From positions 614,147,977 to 614,211,976 of the forward strand of contig NC_081408.1 in NCBI RefSeq assembly GCF_030272615.1: a DNA stretch of 64,000 nt, written 5' to 3'. The notes beneath the pieces were generated by a model. The model did no database searches. It saw only the letters and a program-made list of their open reading frames with translations, and was not told where the DNA came from. Source of the stretch: Cryptomeria japonica. Taxonomy: Eukaryota; Streptophyta; Pinopsida; Cupressales; Cupressaceae. Shown here one piece after another: positions 34,560-46,789 of the stretch. A program made the translations under genes and the position numbers. Within the stretch, counting starts at the first letter, position 1. Every line of letters begins with the position of its first letter.

Positions 34560-35110
34560 AGTTCTAAATTTCACTATAGAATTATAAAATATGAAATTAT
34601 CAAATTCGCAAGAGCTTATCCCTTATTTAAAAGACAATTAAAGAAAAAGAAAAATGGATTTTCTTCTCTTGGAAAGGTTATATATGATAAAGATCTTATG
34701 CACATTATCTTGCAAAGTCTTCTAGGATCCTACCAACTATTTGTAAGAGGTCAATCGATACTACTGATAAATTAATGAATATAAAATATAAAGAGTTATG
34801 TGTTAAGCTAGTGCAGGAAGAAAAATAACTAGCCAAGGAAAGCGAGTCATTTAGTGATGAGTCTCAAACCTTAATGATGAAGGGGAAGTAAAAAATAAAA
34901 AATAAAAAAAATACACAAGATAATTATCCAAGAGAGAGGAATTGAAAGCATGAAACTCGGTACACTCTATCCAAGGATCATAATAATAGTAGGAACAAAA
35001 TAAAATGAAAATGTAATAATTGTTATAAGCTAGGTCACAAAGCAAATGAATGTTATAAGAGGATTGGTGGTATAGAAAAGAAGATAAGTAATTTTTACAA
35101 AAACCTTTGA
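34560..35110 (+). pseudogene. Fragment of another copia gag
   Basis: A plus-strand piece reads YDKDLMHIILQSLLGSYQLF, a typical copia Gag block. About 35004-35045 gives CNNCYKLGHKANEC, a complete CCHC zinc knuckle. Frames between them are broken. It differs from the Gag genes at 31472 and 8372 and is the DNA into which the large gypsy element inserted (at 35218). Confidence 0.72.
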
Positions 35111-35218
35111 TATTTGTAGTTTGGGGAGGTATGAAATGGGCTAGGCACTCTCATCAAAAGACTTTGTTCCTCAAAATTAATTTCACTAACTAGGCCAATG
35201 ACTATATTTAATGGTCAC

Positions 35219-35992
35219 TGTAGACACCCAAAATTGTCCAATATTATCTAAGCCTAATTCTTCTATTAATTAAATAAATCTTTATTTATTTAATTAATTC
35301 ATTTATCCTCTTCTAGCCTTATTTCTCATTTAAATAAATACATTTATTTATTTAAATTATCCCTTTCCTAAATTAAATAAATATTTTATTTATTTAATTA
35401 TCCTACTTCTTCTATTAATTAAATAAATATTTATTTATTTAATCAATTCATTAGCTTTTTCTACACATGACACATGTCATTCATCTCTTAATTCATACAC
35501 TACCTACCCCTCTCATTATTTTATTATTTCTTTTACCTACCCTCTAATCTTAGCCGACCTCTCTTTTTACACCTCTCAATCTTATCCCTCCATTTCATAT
35601 TGTGTCTTCTATTTAAGAAGATGCCTCCTTCATTATCAAACCCTAATCATTCTATGCATTCTAATCAATCATCCTAATGACCTAATCTTGAAGACTTGGC
35701 TACACTACGATCCTACTTGCAACCACATTCCGTTCTTTGTTGAGCTCTTGTGCATATAAAAATCTGAGAGCAAATATATCAAGCAAGATCAATGGAGATA
35801 GGAAGAATGGAGATCAAAACCCTATTGGGCATGTGATGGTATAATCTTTGTGATTTCATTTGATTTGCATTGTCTTAGGTAATCTTCATATGTTATGGTG
35901 GATCTTTGTTGATTGTTAGGCTAGGGTTTGGTGGTTGAATTCATTTAGCCTTTCAATATTGTTATTATTGTTATCCATTTTCACCATACACA
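35219..35992 (+). repeat. 5' LTR of the gypsy element
   Basis: 774 bp, TG...CA, with a TATA-like tatttaag at about 35610. Contains four AT-rich near-perfect inverted repeats of about 30 bp (about 35265-35298, 35328-35358, 35371-35399, 35415-35447). Confidence 0.93.
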
Positions 35993-36014
35993 TTTTGGCA
36001 CGCCCGGTGGGACT
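35993..36014 (+). other. Putative primer-binding site of the gypsy element
   Basis: tggcacgcccggtgggac follows the LTR within 2-4 bases and starts TGG, as expected for the complement of a tRNA CCA end. I do not assign the tRNA. Confidence 0.6.
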
Positions 36015-36119
36015 CTTGTCCCTTTGCATTTAACCCTTTTGTTGCAGATTTTGCGTTTTTTAGGTTGCAGATCGGACAATTTTTCGACGACATTTTAGGT
36101 ATTTCCACATCTGCAAGTG

Positions 36120-36345
36120 GTCGGATCGCGTCTCTAAGTTTCAGGAGCGTCTGCGGAGGCGGGAATCGCGTCTGTGTTTTCAACAAATTTTGTTTTGCAG
36201 GTCTCAGACAGGGGCGTCTGTGTTACATAATCGCGTCTGCGTTACTTCGGATCGCGTCTGTGTCCGAGAAGGGCGTCTGTGTGTTTTGGCCGCGTCTGTG
36301 CATCACAGAACCGCGTCTGTGTCTGGTATAACAGCGTCTGTGTTT
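36120..36345 (+). repeat. Array of about ten cgcgtctgtgt motifs in the leader
   Basis: Degenerate copies of (c)gcgtctgtgt spaced about 18-22 bp apart, in otherwise unremarkable leader DNA. A further seven copies lie at 37559-37693, and the inverted form is at 46428-46674. Confidence 0.9.
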
Positions 36346-37558
36346 TTACTGTTTCGGAATTTCAAACTTTCTTTGATTTGGTTTTCGGATTTCGCACCTA
36401 GGGTTTCAGATCTGGTTTATTTTTGGACTAACCCTTGCAGATTTAGCTAACCAAGTTTGTGCAGCTTGTCTTGGAAGCAAGAAAAAACGTTTTTGTTGAA
36501 GGCCCCTTTTTCACAAAGTCTTTTGGGTTTCTAAAATTTACCTAACTTGTGTGCTTGCAGGAAGGGGTGATCATTTGAAACAACCCAAACTACTAACAAA
36601 TTTTGTTGCAAGTCCTTGGCTAGGGTTTTTGAGATTTTGTTGTGTGCCTTGTTTTCATAGATTAGCAAACACTTCCATTGGTGCACTAAAATTGAATCAT
36701 TGTCTTTTGTGTCTTGAGCAATAGGCTCTTTTTGTTTAATCTTTAGAGGGCCTGTCTTCCCGTGTGGTCATTAGGACTACTAGTGAGAAGAGAATGACCC
36801 AAGTGGTAGCGAGGAAAACCCACCTCATCCGAACCACTATAATCAAATGTATTCATGGTGAAAACTATGAATAACGTGTGTTGATTAGTTCATACTGACA
36901 CTATGTCTCCCCATAAACCCGTTTGATCAAATTTGTTTGATCATTTGTAGGGCGTAACCCCTACCGGCTGGGAGCCTTCTGTATTTACAGAGTTGAAAGT
37001 GCCGCATGTATGGCCACACGAGCGGATGCCCTTACTAGCACCTTTTTGTTTTAGAAGCCCAAATCCTTCTAGTTGTTGAGGCAGGAGGTCGGACCTCTGG
37101 TAGCGGCCCACACACATACGGTTCTTAGTAGAGATACAAAGTTCGCCATGGGGAGTTTTCATGGGGACTGATGCTTGGCTGACCCGAGAAGTGAGTGCCG
37201 AGGGTGGAGCCAGTGAGGTCAAGCATCTAAGTATCCGCTCTGAATAGCGTAGCCTCGGGGGTAAAACCCTATGTGGGATCAACAACTATTGTCTTGGCCA
37301 GCCATAAGAATTGTGCTTGTCTTATGTTAAACATTCAAACATTCAAGACCAAACAACTAAACATTGTGTCTTTTGTGTCTTCAAGTGTATGCAAAACAAC
37401 TTTACATCAAACAACACACTTTTGGAGTCTAAACACTTGCAAACATTGAGTCCTCATTAACATTGTGTCCTCTTGTCACGAAAAACAGTCAAACAGTCGG
37501 ATTTGATCACAACAAAACAACTTCACAGATTGGAAAAATTGCATGAAATTTACAGAAA

Positions 37559-37693
37559 CACGTCTGTGTCTGTTCTAACCGCATCTGAGTCATCTAAGCG
37601 CGTCTGTGAAGGGCAGAATAGCGTCTGTGTCAAACAGAGACACGTCTGTGTCTAGGAATCGCGTCTGTGAAGTATACAGAAGCGTCTATGTCC
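37559..37693 (+). repeat. Second leader array of cgcgtctgtgt motifs
   Basis: About seven degenerate copies (acgtctgtgt, gcgcgtctgtg, gcgtctatgt) at roughly 18-20 bp spacing, about 490 bp before the gag start. Confidence 0.88.
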
Positions 37694-38183
37694 AGAATTG
37701 AAAATTTTTACAGTCCGGCAAACAAGAGAAATCAGTTTCAGAATACTTGAGCTTCCTAGGTTGTTTCTTCAGGTTTCATCTAGCATTCAACCTGTCCTTG
37801 GGTCTCATACAGTCCATCATTGCTTCGCATCTCATTTTACATTCATACTTGTCTAAACTCGAGTCAAAAGGTCACTTGCTTGTCCTCATCATACTTTGTC
37901 AACACACTACATACAACAACACTTTGCTAAGTGGTCCCTCATCAAGGTTTCTTACCTTTGGGTCTCATTTGGTCTTACTTAGAGTCAAGGTCAGCTCACC
38001 TCATCAAGAGAAACAATCATCTCTTTGGAAGTCACACCTACTCTACTACTTACATACTTGGTCTTACACTTTGGACATTGCAAGTACACCTCAAGATTCA
38101 TTTACACTCCATACAACTCTTGGTCTTCCATACTCTTTTCATTTTTCATATAGTCTCTCACATCTTGGTCAAACACCTAGTTC

Positions 38184-41100
38184 ATGGTTGAAACCCGTCT
38201 TCAAAAATCTAGGAGAAAAGCTAAAGAAGCTCAAGAGTCCACAAACATGAGTTCTTATGAGTATGACAATGATTTATTTTTCAATCCTGAGCACACTACA
38301 TTGCCTGACATGGATGTTTATAGACACATTCCAAATGTGGAAAACACAGACACTACAAACAAAAATGCTACACACAATGACAATGTGGACAACTTTTCAA
38401 TACAATCAGCAGATGTATAAGAATCCATAATGAATCCTCATTTCAATAGATTGGTTGAAGAGATAATGAAGAGGGATAGACAATACTTCTTACACATGAT
38501 GGCACAAAGTGGAGCTAAAATACCTCATGACTTTGACATGTCTCAACTTATGGAAAACTGACCCTCGCAACAAACTCACTCCAACATGGATCAAAGGAGA
38601 CCCAATAGTGGAGGAAATAGAGGACCGCATATGGTACCTGAATCACCATCAGCTTTGCTTCAAAAACCAAAAATCCCACATACACATGGTCAAACATATG
38701 ATACTTACCTTCGAAGACCATTATGGAAGTCTTATGCAGATAGATATGCTCAATCACATGCTCAAGCTATGGATCAATCAAAACAAGTGGACATTCAAAG
38801 GCATGCTCAAAATTTGGACACAAGGAAACCTCATGTCAAATTTGGGGGCAACACAATAGAACATGACATGCCTATAGAATATGGTATACACGCACAAAAT
38901 AGATATGGGGTTCCTCAACATGAAGCTATACCAAGTGCTCCCTATATGCCGCATCAATATAGACCTCCTCCATATGAACATGTCTATGATCAATATCATC
39001 CATACATGCAACAAGCTCCTCCTCAAATTGGTGTCTCAAACATGGGGTATGCTACAAGAAATCGATCACCACCTAAGAATAATTTGGAGCAACAAATCAG
39101 AGATTTACAAAAGAAAATGGAGGACATGAGTACACCAAAACCAGCATACACTATGAGAGACATATGTCCTTATCCATTTGACAAGAGCATTCCAATGCCT
39201 CCATTTCCTGCACACTTTGTGACGCCTAAATTTGATAAGTATAGAGGAAAAGGAGACCCCAAGGCACACATAAGACAATTTTTCACAGCTTGCATTGAGG
39301 TAGCGGCAGAAGAAACATATTTGATGAGATTATTCCCACAAAGCTTAGGCGATCAAGCTATGGAATGGTTCTCTCAACTACCACCTGGTATTAAGTCATG
39401 GGGTGACTTAGCAGAGGCATTTATTCAACATTTCTCCTACAATATAGAGACAGACATATCAATCACTACTTTGTGCAATACCAAGCAAAAAGAGGGAGAA
39501 TCTTTTGCATCATTTTTACAAAGATGGAGAAATCTAGCCAGTGGATGCTCTTGCAAAATTCCACAGAAACAAATGGTAGAGATGTTCACACAAAATGTTA
39601 ACAAGGACATTGGCTATGATCTAAGGAAAGCTTGTTTGTCCACCTTCAAGGATGTTATTGAAAAGGGCTTAGCAACAGAAAAGGTCTTAATTGAACAAGG
39701 AGTCATTAAGATATTCAAGGAAAACAAAGATGACTTTAAAGGAAAAGACAAGCCAAGATTTTGGAATAAAAACAAAAACACAGTCAATGATGGTGTTGTT
39801 GATGCCAACACAGTGCGACCCAAATTCATCTTTTCGGGATCAAGTTCTACAAACAATCAAGTGAATACTCAAACAACTTCTAGACCACGAAGGAAGTACA
39901 CCCCATTGGGAGAACCACTTGAATAAGTCTTCAAAAAGCTTGTGGCAAACAAAGTGATCATAGTTCCAGATTTTCCTCCATACGAACCAAATTGGTGGAA
40001 TGATGATGAGTATTGTGAGTTTCATAAGAGCAAGGGTCACAAGACAGGTAATTGCCATCGACTGAAGAACATTGTGCAAGATCTCATTGATAGAGGTGAT
40101 ATTGAGATTGAGGGACACTCATCCAATCAAGAACATGAGATGTTTAAGGAACCATTCCCAAAACATGACAAGGGAAAAGCTAAAGCCACAGATGACCAAG
40201 CCAACTATACTAGAGCACCTTACAACTATGATTCAACTATCAATAATATCTCGATGGACAATTATGTCTCTACTATTATCATCAAGGACAAAGCATCTGA
40301 GAATTCTACTCAGAGACCCAAGATTGTCCTAAAAGGTGTTGGATTTTCTTTCGAACCTATCTCTGAATGTCATGTTACAACCCGTCGAGGTAAAATTACT
40401 TTGCAAGGTGCTCCAGCTAAAAACACCGCCTCTTCATCAACCAAACCTGAGTATGACCTTGTAGAACAGTTAGGGAAGACACCTGCGCTCATTTCAATCC
40501 TTGAACTATTACGCATATCTCCCGCACATAAAGCCATTCTTGATAAAATCTTGAGAGATACTGTTGTTCCTACTGATCTAAACGTGGACCAATTTCAAGC
40601 CATGGTGGGATACCTTTCCATTCCACACTCCCTTACATTCACAGAAGCCGATGATGCCTCCATAAGTCAGCCACATAATGCACCATTACACATTGAAGCC
40701 TTCATACACAAACATCGAATAAAACGAGTCCTGATAGATTGAGGAGCAGGTCTGAACATTTGTACATTGAGCACTATTAAACAATTGGGATATTCCGACA
40801 AAGCTGTGAATTCTACAAACAAAATCACCATCAAGGCATATGACGATGAAGAGCGTTCATCCAAGGGCACAGTCACCTTACCTCTTAGAGTTGGGCCAGT
40901 TACAAAGGATGTGGTTTGTCAAGTCCTAGACATCGATCTCACATACAACATACTCTTGGGACACCCATGGATTCATGAGATGAGCGCAGTCCCATCTACA
41001 TATCATCGATGTATCAAGTTTCCACACAATGGAGTTGAAGTGACCATCAAAGCAAATCCAAATCCATTCATATATTGCAACAATCTGCAACCTCAATCAG

Positions 41101-42281
41101 AAATAACAATCCCAGTCAATCGCGAAGCTGTTCCTTCATCAGCATATGTGGATCCTGAATCCTTAAAAGCTTCTACATCCAAACAAGCAGAGCTCAAAGA
41201 CAAGTTCAAGATTAAAGACATGGGATGTGGTGAGTATATCTTTCATATTGATCAACTCCCACTATCTCCTAAGGTATTCAGTCAACAAGAACAATCTATA
41301 AACAATTTGCAAGAAATTGGGTGTGAACCACCTAGTGTTGTGGCTACTAAGTCTGAATGCAAATCTCCTCTAGTGGTGCAAGCATCTCTTGATATCAATA
41401 GTTCTAAGAGTGGTTCCTGCGAAGAATCTATTGAGCATATTGCCAGCCCTCTTGATAACTCACATAGCTTTACCATGTCATCTACTCATTCCATTTCCAC
41501 TCCACTTCCAGACTTGGATCAACAAGAATTACAAAAGCCCTCACTCATTGGGGATCAAAAATCAAGCGTTGAAAAGAAAAATCTAAAAGTCAATAATAAA
41601 GAAAAGTCCTTTAGGCCAAATCAAAATCAAAAGCTATTGGACTCTGAAAAAAAAAAGGTCAAGGATAAAAATCCTATGAAGCAAAAAGAGCAAGAGTTGA
41701 TCTCCCCTAATATCAAAATAACTGGGGGCAAAAGTTCTAAAATTTCAAGTCAAAAATCACACTTGTTGATCTTAAGTCTCCATCATGCTATCCTACTTTC
41801 ACTTCTTTTCACAATCATAAGCCTTCATCACTCATCCACTTGTTCCACACATCCATCCCCTTTTGCTGATACATCACGGACCTTTAATGGAGCTTCCTCG
41901 AAGGACTTTGCTATCAGTGATGCCCAAACTTCTTCAGGTGACACGCATACGGGCCTGTGTAGTCCACACACTAGTAATTCTATCTCAATTCCTTCATCAA
42001 GGAAGACAGACACTCAAGCTACACATCATTCAATCAAGGAACAATGCAACTACAATCACAAGGTAAAGCCTCACACATTTGAGGTAGGTGACTTGGTTCT
42101 CAGAGAAAATCCCAAAAATTAGCAAGACAGAGAAAAGAAGGGCAAGTTCGAACCAAACTGGCTTGGTCCCTACATCATCACAGCAGCATATGGATCTGGG
42201 GCATATCAGCTCTCAACTACAGAGGGTGAACCTTTGGAGGACCCTATCAACAGCATGCATCTTCGCAGGTTCTACACATAG
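38184..42281 (+). pseudogene. gypsy gag-protease frame joined to the integrase C-terminus
   Basis: A single frame from ATG 38184 to the stop at 42279-42281, broken by stops at 38418, 38559, 39924, 40740 and 42120 but with no frameshift seen. The Gag capsid core (about 39160-39700) reads FDKYRGKGDPKAHIRQFF, MEWFSQLP and ESFASFLQRWRNLA. A zinc-knuckle-like CEFHKSKGHKTGNC lies at about 40013. The protease reads RVLID-stop-GAGLNIC at 40728-40760, so a stop sits inside the catalytic loop. YNILLGHPWIHEM follows. After a low-complexity linker (41300-42040), HKVKPHTFEVGDLVLRENP and KGKFEPNWLGPY (42056-42170) match the tail of gypsy integrases. RT, RNase H and the integrase core, normally about 3 kb, are missing. 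Confidence 0.87.
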
Positions 42282-43990
42282 CTCTTCGGAATATCCTAAT
42301 TCAAAAATACAAAAAAAATCAAAAATTTCAAAAATACAAAAAAAATTATAAAACAAAAAAATCGTTACTTGGTGAAAACCTGGCAAACAGGCACCTTGTG
42401 ACACAAAAACATTGAAAAACCGAAAAAAGTAAAGAGAAATAATTTCGTCCAATGGTGAAAACCACTTCGGCGGCGCCCTGGGCAAGTACCATGGTGAAAA
42501 CTAGGTCACCAGCGCCATGCATAGAGACATTGCTCCTCCCTCCTTCAGGATTCTCTTCATCATTTCACTTTGCACACACTCACAACCTATTCGTTCATAA
42601 TAAACTTACCCATTCCCATCATGGCTTGTTATTGATCTACCCTAGGATTGGTTAGCCATTCATAATAAACCTCCCTTTTCGCCTCCCTTTCCATTCATAA
42701 TAAATCAGACCCTATCTGTGGCTACGGCAAAATCCTACGTCTAGTGATGGGTGTGGAACTGAGAACATCACATGTTTTGAGGAGTAAAGTTTCTTCCAGC
42801 TTTCTTTAGTCTATTTGCGCACAATCCATAATAAAGCAACATTTGCATCACAGATCCGCCATAAAGTTTCATCTTCTCCGCAATAAAGTATTAGTTTCAT
42901 GGATTCAGTCAGTTTCAGATGAGACACAACAGCAACAATGGGCTTCAACAAAATCAAATCTTTCAACAGACTCAGACAACATATGGTTCAGTGCTATCTA
43001 TCCTTTTTGTGAAAGTGAACATTGTGACCACAATCAAATAAGACTTATACAAGTGACAAGAGACACTAAACTTGAGGACTACAGTGGATGTTGGTGTCGA
43101 GTCTTGGTTTTCTTTTGATTTTATCTTTTGGTGACATGTCTTTTAGCTTTTCCGGGATGTCTCTGACTAGAGAATCTATCTCCAGGATGTCTTTGACTAG
43201 AAAGGCGAGGATGGGGTATCGTCACCTATTGGCATTTGCTGTCTGTGGATTGTCTCTTAGTAATGCTATGACTTTTCCAAGGATATGAGGACACTATGAG
43301 TCTAGTGTGAACTGGGGCATTCCTTGTTTGTGACTGTCTTATCTCCATGCAAACAGGTACAATGACTTTCTGGGTCGAACATATGCCTCGATTGTCATAA
43401 CCTACTTGCCATAATAAAGCTCAATGATGATAACGCACAAGAAGCTCTTTCACGTTCATATCTTCTGTCTTCCATCCCCCTTTCTTGATTGACTTCCATC
43501 ATCCTTCTTGAGTCCGCACAGCCTGCTATCACATGACTGAGTATAATGACACACCAAAAACATTTGCATTTCATGTAGCTGCACCGGCATTACCACATAT
43601 AAGCATTTCACACATACATATAGATATCACAATTGCATCACATCCTGCACACAACACTTGTTAGCACAATTTACATTTGCATTATCATATTCATCTGCAT
43701 TACATACATTCACATTTGCGTCATGCATCACATATAAAACATAAAAGAACAAAAATATTGCATTGTATCATATACAAATTTGCATCCATATCATAAGCAT
43801 ACATTCTAAGAACATCTCATCACATAGGTACACATGCATATAGCTGCCACAAAAATGAATCATCTCTCATATATAATCAAATGTGTCATGATACAATGAT
43901 GTCAAAAGAATCATATGGCTACAAAATCACCCGCAGGTGTCTACAATACAAAAAAATGGTACAAATACTGATACAAGGGAGCTCTCTATG
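42282..43990. other. Non-coding spacer between sense and antisense genes of the gypsy element
   Basis: Contains a two-copy 'atggtgaaaac' repeat (about 42452-42515), several 'cataataaa' repeats (42592-42845), and a block (43290-43565) that recurs in diverged form at 50670-50965. Both convergent genes end at its borders, so it may hold their transcription ends. Confidence 0.5.
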
Positions 43991-43991
43991 G

Positions 43992-45965
43992 CTATGATGA
44001 ACTCCCTCCCTCGGAGCCGCCTGAACTCGACGGAATCTGAGCTCTAGACGGACCCGCTCCAGGATCACCCTGCCTGTCTGGTGGTGGAGGAGGACCCATG
44101 ACCCCACCACTCGATGCCTGTCTCCTCCGGCTCCCTCCCGTAGCCGTCGTTGTCCGCGATGGTCTATGAAAGCTCCTCGCCCGCTGATCTGCTGGCACGG
44201 CACCATAATACAGGTCCCTCCAGTAGGCAATCTCCTCTCCGGCTCGCAGGACATATGCATAGCCTGCTCCTGTGTCCTCCGCCGCCTGCCTCCCTGCCCT
44301 CAGCGTTGTCTCAGCCTCAGTGTAGCGCTGAATCGCCTGATCCCTCTCATGCTCAGTATCCCTGAGCCAGGTCCTGAGCTGATCCCTCTCCCTCTCCAAC
44401 TCCTGGATCTCGTCTGCCTGGCCCTAGCAGATCTCCCTGAGCTCAATCAGCTCATCCTCCTCTGGATCCCCACCCTCTGCCTCTGCCTGTGGCTCTCCCT
44501 CTACGGGTGCCTGCTCCTGTACTTGTCCCTGTACCTGTCTCGGTACATGTCTAGGTCCCTGTACCTGTCTCTGTCCCTGTGTCTGTACTGGCACCTGTCC
44601 CTGCACCTGTCCCTGTCTCTGTCCCTGTGCCCTAGGACCCTGTGCTGCTGGTACCTGTAGGGGCACTCCACCGCGACCCCTCACCACCTGGGCCTGTCCC
44701 TCCTATCCACCCTCCCTCCGAGGTGCCACCCTCCTCTCCCCAACTACTCCCCTCTGACTCTGTTGGCCTCTGCCCCCATCGCCTCCACCATCATCATCGT
44801 CATCTCCTCCTACCTCTCCCTCCAGTAGCTCCCCTGGATCTGTCAGTCATGGGAATGGATGCTCTGCCCAATATGCTGTATACTCTGCATCCATGCCTGC
44901 ATCCTCAATCTCTGGCCACATATCCCAGGGTAGGGGCATCATCTCTGCCAGCTGTGTAACTGCCTGATCATATGACAACAATGGTCGGAACTGCGCCTGA
45001 TCCCTCACTGTACTGGCATACATACCCGAGCCTCGTGGCATCCTCTGGATCCTGCCATACTGCCTGCATACTCTGTCTACCAGCTGGCTCTCCAATATAT
45101 AGGGCATCTGCCCAATCAGATATCTGCTCCTGAAGGTATAAGGTAGCTCCACTGCGTCATCCTCCCACTACTCACATCCCAGATATGGCCTCCAGATGAC
45201 TACGTCAATGTCATCTATCACTCGCCTCCAATGCTCTAACCTGCCAATCCGAGGCTGCGAAGTGATCATGTCATATAAATGCACAAAGCTCCGTCCGTGA
45301 CCCCTGCCTCTGAAATGTATCGGCCGTGTGATAGGCAGATGCTCATATGCCCAAACCTGCAGAAGTGTCACTCCACAGCCCAGTCCCACTGATCCATGGT
45401 AGACAAACTGGTGAAGCTCATAATATAGGTGGGCCAACACACATGGACCCCACGCATATCTGGTGTGCTGAGTCACCAATATCTCCAGTGCTCCTCCCCA
45501 GCCCACTGCCAACCCCCATGTCGCCCTGTCCAGACATAGGAACCCACTGATAGCTCCTCCGATCACAGCTGGCAAAGCTAATCCTGTCATGGTCATGGTG
45601 TCCCATGCCACATGTCCTGCTCTCATCTCTAGGCCGAGATCCTGAAACACCCGTCTCAAAGCCTCTCTATCTCCATCGTGATCGTATGGAATTAGCTCTC
45701 CATCGATCGGTATGTGCAGAATCCTATAAACATCCTCAAGGGTGACTGTCATCTCACCCATCGGCAAATGAAATGTACATGTCTCTGAATGCCATCTCTC
45801 GGCCAGCGCAGTCAGCAAACCCATGTTTGCCCGAAACTCAGGCACATACAGCACGTGTCTCAATCCCATCTCCTCAATGGCAGCTCTATCCTGAAACGAC
45901 AACTCTGGTCGCAACCTCTGTGTGGACGGGAATCTCTCCCGTGACTCCAACATAGGCAAATACTC
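43992..45965 (-). pseudogene. Antisense plant mobile domain (PMD) gene, exon 2
   Basis: Minus strand, one frame, stops at 45168, 44847, 44703 and 44424 before the terminal TAG at 43992, with no frameshift seen. The first part has the plant mobile domain (Pfam PF10536-type) signature: LLTALAERWHSETCTFHLP, GEMTVTLEDVYRILHIPIDG and later MPYILESQLVD. It continues into an acidic and Gly-rich segment, then a Q/G/V-rich repeat (44515-44645). A coiled-coil block (LERERDQLRTWLRDTEHERD) and a Pro/Ser/Gly-rich tail follow. PMD proteins include plant MAIN/MAIL1 and many transposon-encoded relatives; their biochemical role is not settled. Exon 1 lies at 46790-46978. The stops make an intact product unlikely. 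Confidence 0.83.
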
Positions 45966-46004
45966 CTGCAGTCAAGCAAATCAATCATGTCAGTCAGGGT
46001 GGCA

Positions 46005-46276
46005 TTCACTGTTCATCACAAAATGCTACTCGCTATCTAAATGCATATGGTTATCTATTCTAGTGACACTCACTGTTCATCACAAAGTGTTGCTTCTATC
46101 CTAGTAGTGCTCCCTGTTCATCACAAAGTACTACGTGTGTGACACTCCCTATTCATCACAAAGTGTTACTCACATTTTGCACTCCCTGTTCATCACAAAG
46201 TGCTGCTCATACTTTGGGTACTCCCTGTTCATCACAAAGTACTCTATCTTGGTGCTCCCTGTTCATCACAAAGTGC
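46005..46276. repeat. Array of seven 'gttcatcacaaag' repeats
   Basis: Copies start at about 46011, 46074, 46115, 46151, 46188, 46226 and 46261; most are preceded by 'ctccct'. The later period is 35-41 bp and the spacer differs between copies. Located in the predicted PMD intron. Confidence 0.93.
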
Positions 46277-46427
46277 CTTGATCTATCCTAGTCTTCCTCG
46301 AGGACCTGCTTGAGTGTATCCTCTCAGCAGCTTATCCAATCGACAGCGTATTTTCATCACAGAACTGCCAATTTGACCTAGAAGACTAAAACCGTGCATT
46401 TTTTTGACATATACGCGCTTTTAACTC

Positions 46428-46674
46428 ACAAACGCGTTTCTACCTCACAAACGCGCCTATAGACTGCACAAGCACGCCTAAACAACACAGACGCACCTGT
46501 TTGACATAAATGTGCCTAAATCATTCACAAACGCAACTTTGGCACACAAACGCCCCTTCAGGACGTAGACGCGCCCGCATCAAGCACAAATGCAGTTCCA
46601 GACACAGACGTGCCTGGCACCGACACAGACGCGCCTGTTGGACACAGACGCGTCTGGCACCGACGCAGACGCAG
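46428..46674 (-). repeat. Inverted array of the cgcgtctgtgt motif
   Basis: The plus strand shows about 13 degenerate copies of acacagacgcg(cctg), the reverse complement of the motif in the leader arrays. In the antisense gene the motif is therefore in the same sense as in the sense leader. Confidence 0.9.
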
Positions 46675-46789
46675 TGGCACATTTTTGCACTTTTTTGTGC
46701 CCTATTCCTAAGCGCATTTATTGCTAACTAGCATGCATTAATGACAAAATTGAATGCGTCAAAGTACGAGGAGGTTTGGTGGTACTTAC

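Larger units (their letters stand above)
45966..46789 (-). other. Predicted intron of the antisense PMD gene
   Basis: On the minus strand exon 1 ends GAGCCG with donor GTAAGT (46784-46789). Exon 2 starts GAGTAT after acceptor CTGCAG. Joining keeps phase 0 (AEAGEP then EYLPML). The intron holds two repeat arrays (46005-46276 and 46428-46674). Confidence 0.72.

Noticed and set aside
37747-38250. 167-codon frame before gypsy gag
   Set aside because: It overlaps the gag start in another frame, is Leu/Ser/His-rich from base composition and has no Gag or accessory-protein motif.
38418-40742. Programmed stop readthrough to make gypsy Gag-Pol
   Set aside because: Five scattered stops of all three types, one inside the protease active-site loop, fit decay better than a single recoding signal.
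44166-44660. 164-codon Leu/Ser-rich plus-strand frame
   Set aside because: It is antisense to the Q/G-rich repeat of the PMD gene; the repeat forces an open frame on the other strand.
46005-46674. Possible CRISPR-like repeat array
   Set aside because: Repeats are degenerate and short, spacers are irregular, and the context is a plant retrotransposon intron.
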